This document shows, piece after piece, positions 63,266 through 64,000 of a stretch of DNA of 64,000 bases (position 1 is the first letter of the stretch; every line of letters starts with the position of its first letter). The translations under genes were made by a program, and so were the position numbers. Below the pieces are notes generated by a model. That model was given only the letters and a program-made list of their open reading frames with translations, was not told the origin of the DNA and did not search any database. This stretch comes from Cordilura impudica (taxonomy: Eukaryota; Arthropoda; Insecta; Diptera; Scathophagidae), in NCBI GenBank assembly GCA_963682025.1, contig OY821519.1, positions 189,037,253 through 189,101,252 of the forward strand. The letters run 5' to 3'.

Positions 63266-63608
63266 GGCAGATTTTTGACAGCTTTTCGGGTCAACATTTT
63301 TATGTTGCTAATGCTCGAGGATATAATGAGGATAAGTTTAGGACCCAATAGCAGACGAAATTTCCAAAAAAAAATCCGCGTAACAAGGGAGCCAAATCCT
63401 CCAAACTGTCGGGAAGTTAAAGATCAGAAACCATTTTAAGTATAAGTGGCAGATTTTTGACAGCTTTTCGGGTCAACATTGTTATGTTGCTAATGCTCGA
63501 GGATATGTTGAGGATAAGTTTAGGACCCAATAGCAGACAAAATTTCTACAAAAAAAATCCGGGTACCAAGGGAGCCAAATCCTCCAAACTGTCGGGAAGT
63601 TAAAGATA
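63266..63608. repeat. 182-bp direct tandem duplication
   Basis: Unit 1 starts GGCAGATTTTTGACAGC at 63266 and unit 2 at 63448. They share 'ttttcgggtcaaca', 'gctaatgctcgaggatat' and 'gggagccaaatcctccaaactgtcgggaagttaaagat' with few differences. Unknown origin; the short open frame here is a by-product. Confidence 0.85.
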
Positions 63609-63868
63609 ACCATTTTTTTCGATCTCTCTCCTTAATCAAAGTATCTTGAGTATGTGCTTATGTTTGTAACTACCAATCGATATTATTCTAACTCTAATAA
63701 CAAAAGGTTCGCACATGTTGCAAATATTTTAATGTTTTCTTAAAGCATTATTATTAATAAAAATTTTTTTAAATAATTTTTAGTTTTTAGCTTATTAGGA
63801 GAATTTGTGTAAATAAACAACAAAAACATCTTCAATGTTAATAATATCCCAAAAATTTTGTCCATTTT

Positions 63869-64000
63869 TATACCCTCCATACCACTGTGCAGAGGGTATA
63901 TATCAGTTTGTCAATCCATTTGTAACTCATCGAGATAAATTCCGGAGACACCATAACCTATGTATATTCTTGATCATTACAAAAGGAGAAGTCATTATAG
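63869..64000 (+). mobile_element. Family-A Helentron/DINE-1-like element, running off the window
   Basis: TATACCCTCCATACCACTG, TGCAGAGGGTATATATCAG and 'tttgtcaatccatttgtaactc' are the 5' end of family A (compare 6130). The 3' end lies beyond 64000. Confidence 0.7.

Noticed and set aside
1..64000. CRISPR array, operon or bacterial contamination
   Set aside because: Repeats have no regular spacers, genes are spliced, and all proteins are of animal or insect transposon type.

Overview
This is eukaryotic, AT-rich, intron- and transposon-dominated DNA. The one real gene has compact dipteran-style splice sites. The repeats are of insect type: mariner and hAT relics, jockey-like LINEs, and rolling-circle elements that resemble Drosophila DINE-1/INE-1. 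A higher fly is the best reading, and a calyptrate (blowfly or housefly relatives) is my inference. Nothing is bacterial: there is no operon, CRISPR array, rRNA or tRNA.

The window holds one protein-coding gene that I can support. It lies on the minus strand from about 44.28 kb down to 17.99 kb and encodes a glycogen-targeting regulatory subunit of protein phosphatase 1 (PPP1R3 family; Gbs-70E/Gbs-76A type in Drosophila). Four coding exons (44276-44191, 34936-34604, 18794-18591, 18492-17985) join in frame to give 1131 nt, or 376 aa. Exon 3 carries the PP1-docking RVxF motif, exon 4 the CBM21 glycogen-binding domain, and exon 2 a Ser/Asn-rich region with a candidate 14-3-3 site. All three introns are phase 2. 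Introns 1 (9.25 kb) and 2 (15.8 kb) are filled with transposons; intron 3 is 98 nt. A possible promoter and untranslated leader lie at 44.28-45.35 kb.

The rest is mobile DNA in several layers. (i) Five copies of a short non-autonomous canonical Helitron, all with A|TC...CTAG|T boundaries (8.8, 20.2, 26.3, 42.1, 49.3 kb). (ii) Two families of Helentron/DINE-1-like elements. Family A has TATACCCTCC ends and an attcggc/gccgaat hairpin; family B has a perfect AGTCGGTCTAGACCGACT hairpin. Both end in the same TTACTTGTTTT tail. (iii) DNA transposons: a 643-bp mariner-like deletion derivative with TA target duplication (2.0 kb), a CMC-like element with about 430-bp terminal inverted repeats and a 3-bp duplication (10.3-12.3 kb), a nearly complete but decayed hAT with a perfect 8-bp duplication (57.3-60.2 kb), four other mariner transposase fragments and a possible Transib/RAG1-like relic (4.3-5.2 kb). 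(iv) Fragments of at least three LINE types. (v) A 655-bp near-perfect palindrome (13.71-14.37 kb).

The left flank (1-17.7 kb) and right flank (45.4-64 kb) contain no host gene that I can recognise, only these elements, satellites and unassigned AT-rich sequence. I did not find a new biochemical system. The best leads are the shared tail of the two Helentron-like families, a tandemly duplicated element terminus, a three-level nested insertion, and the two CACTG/Transib-like elements.
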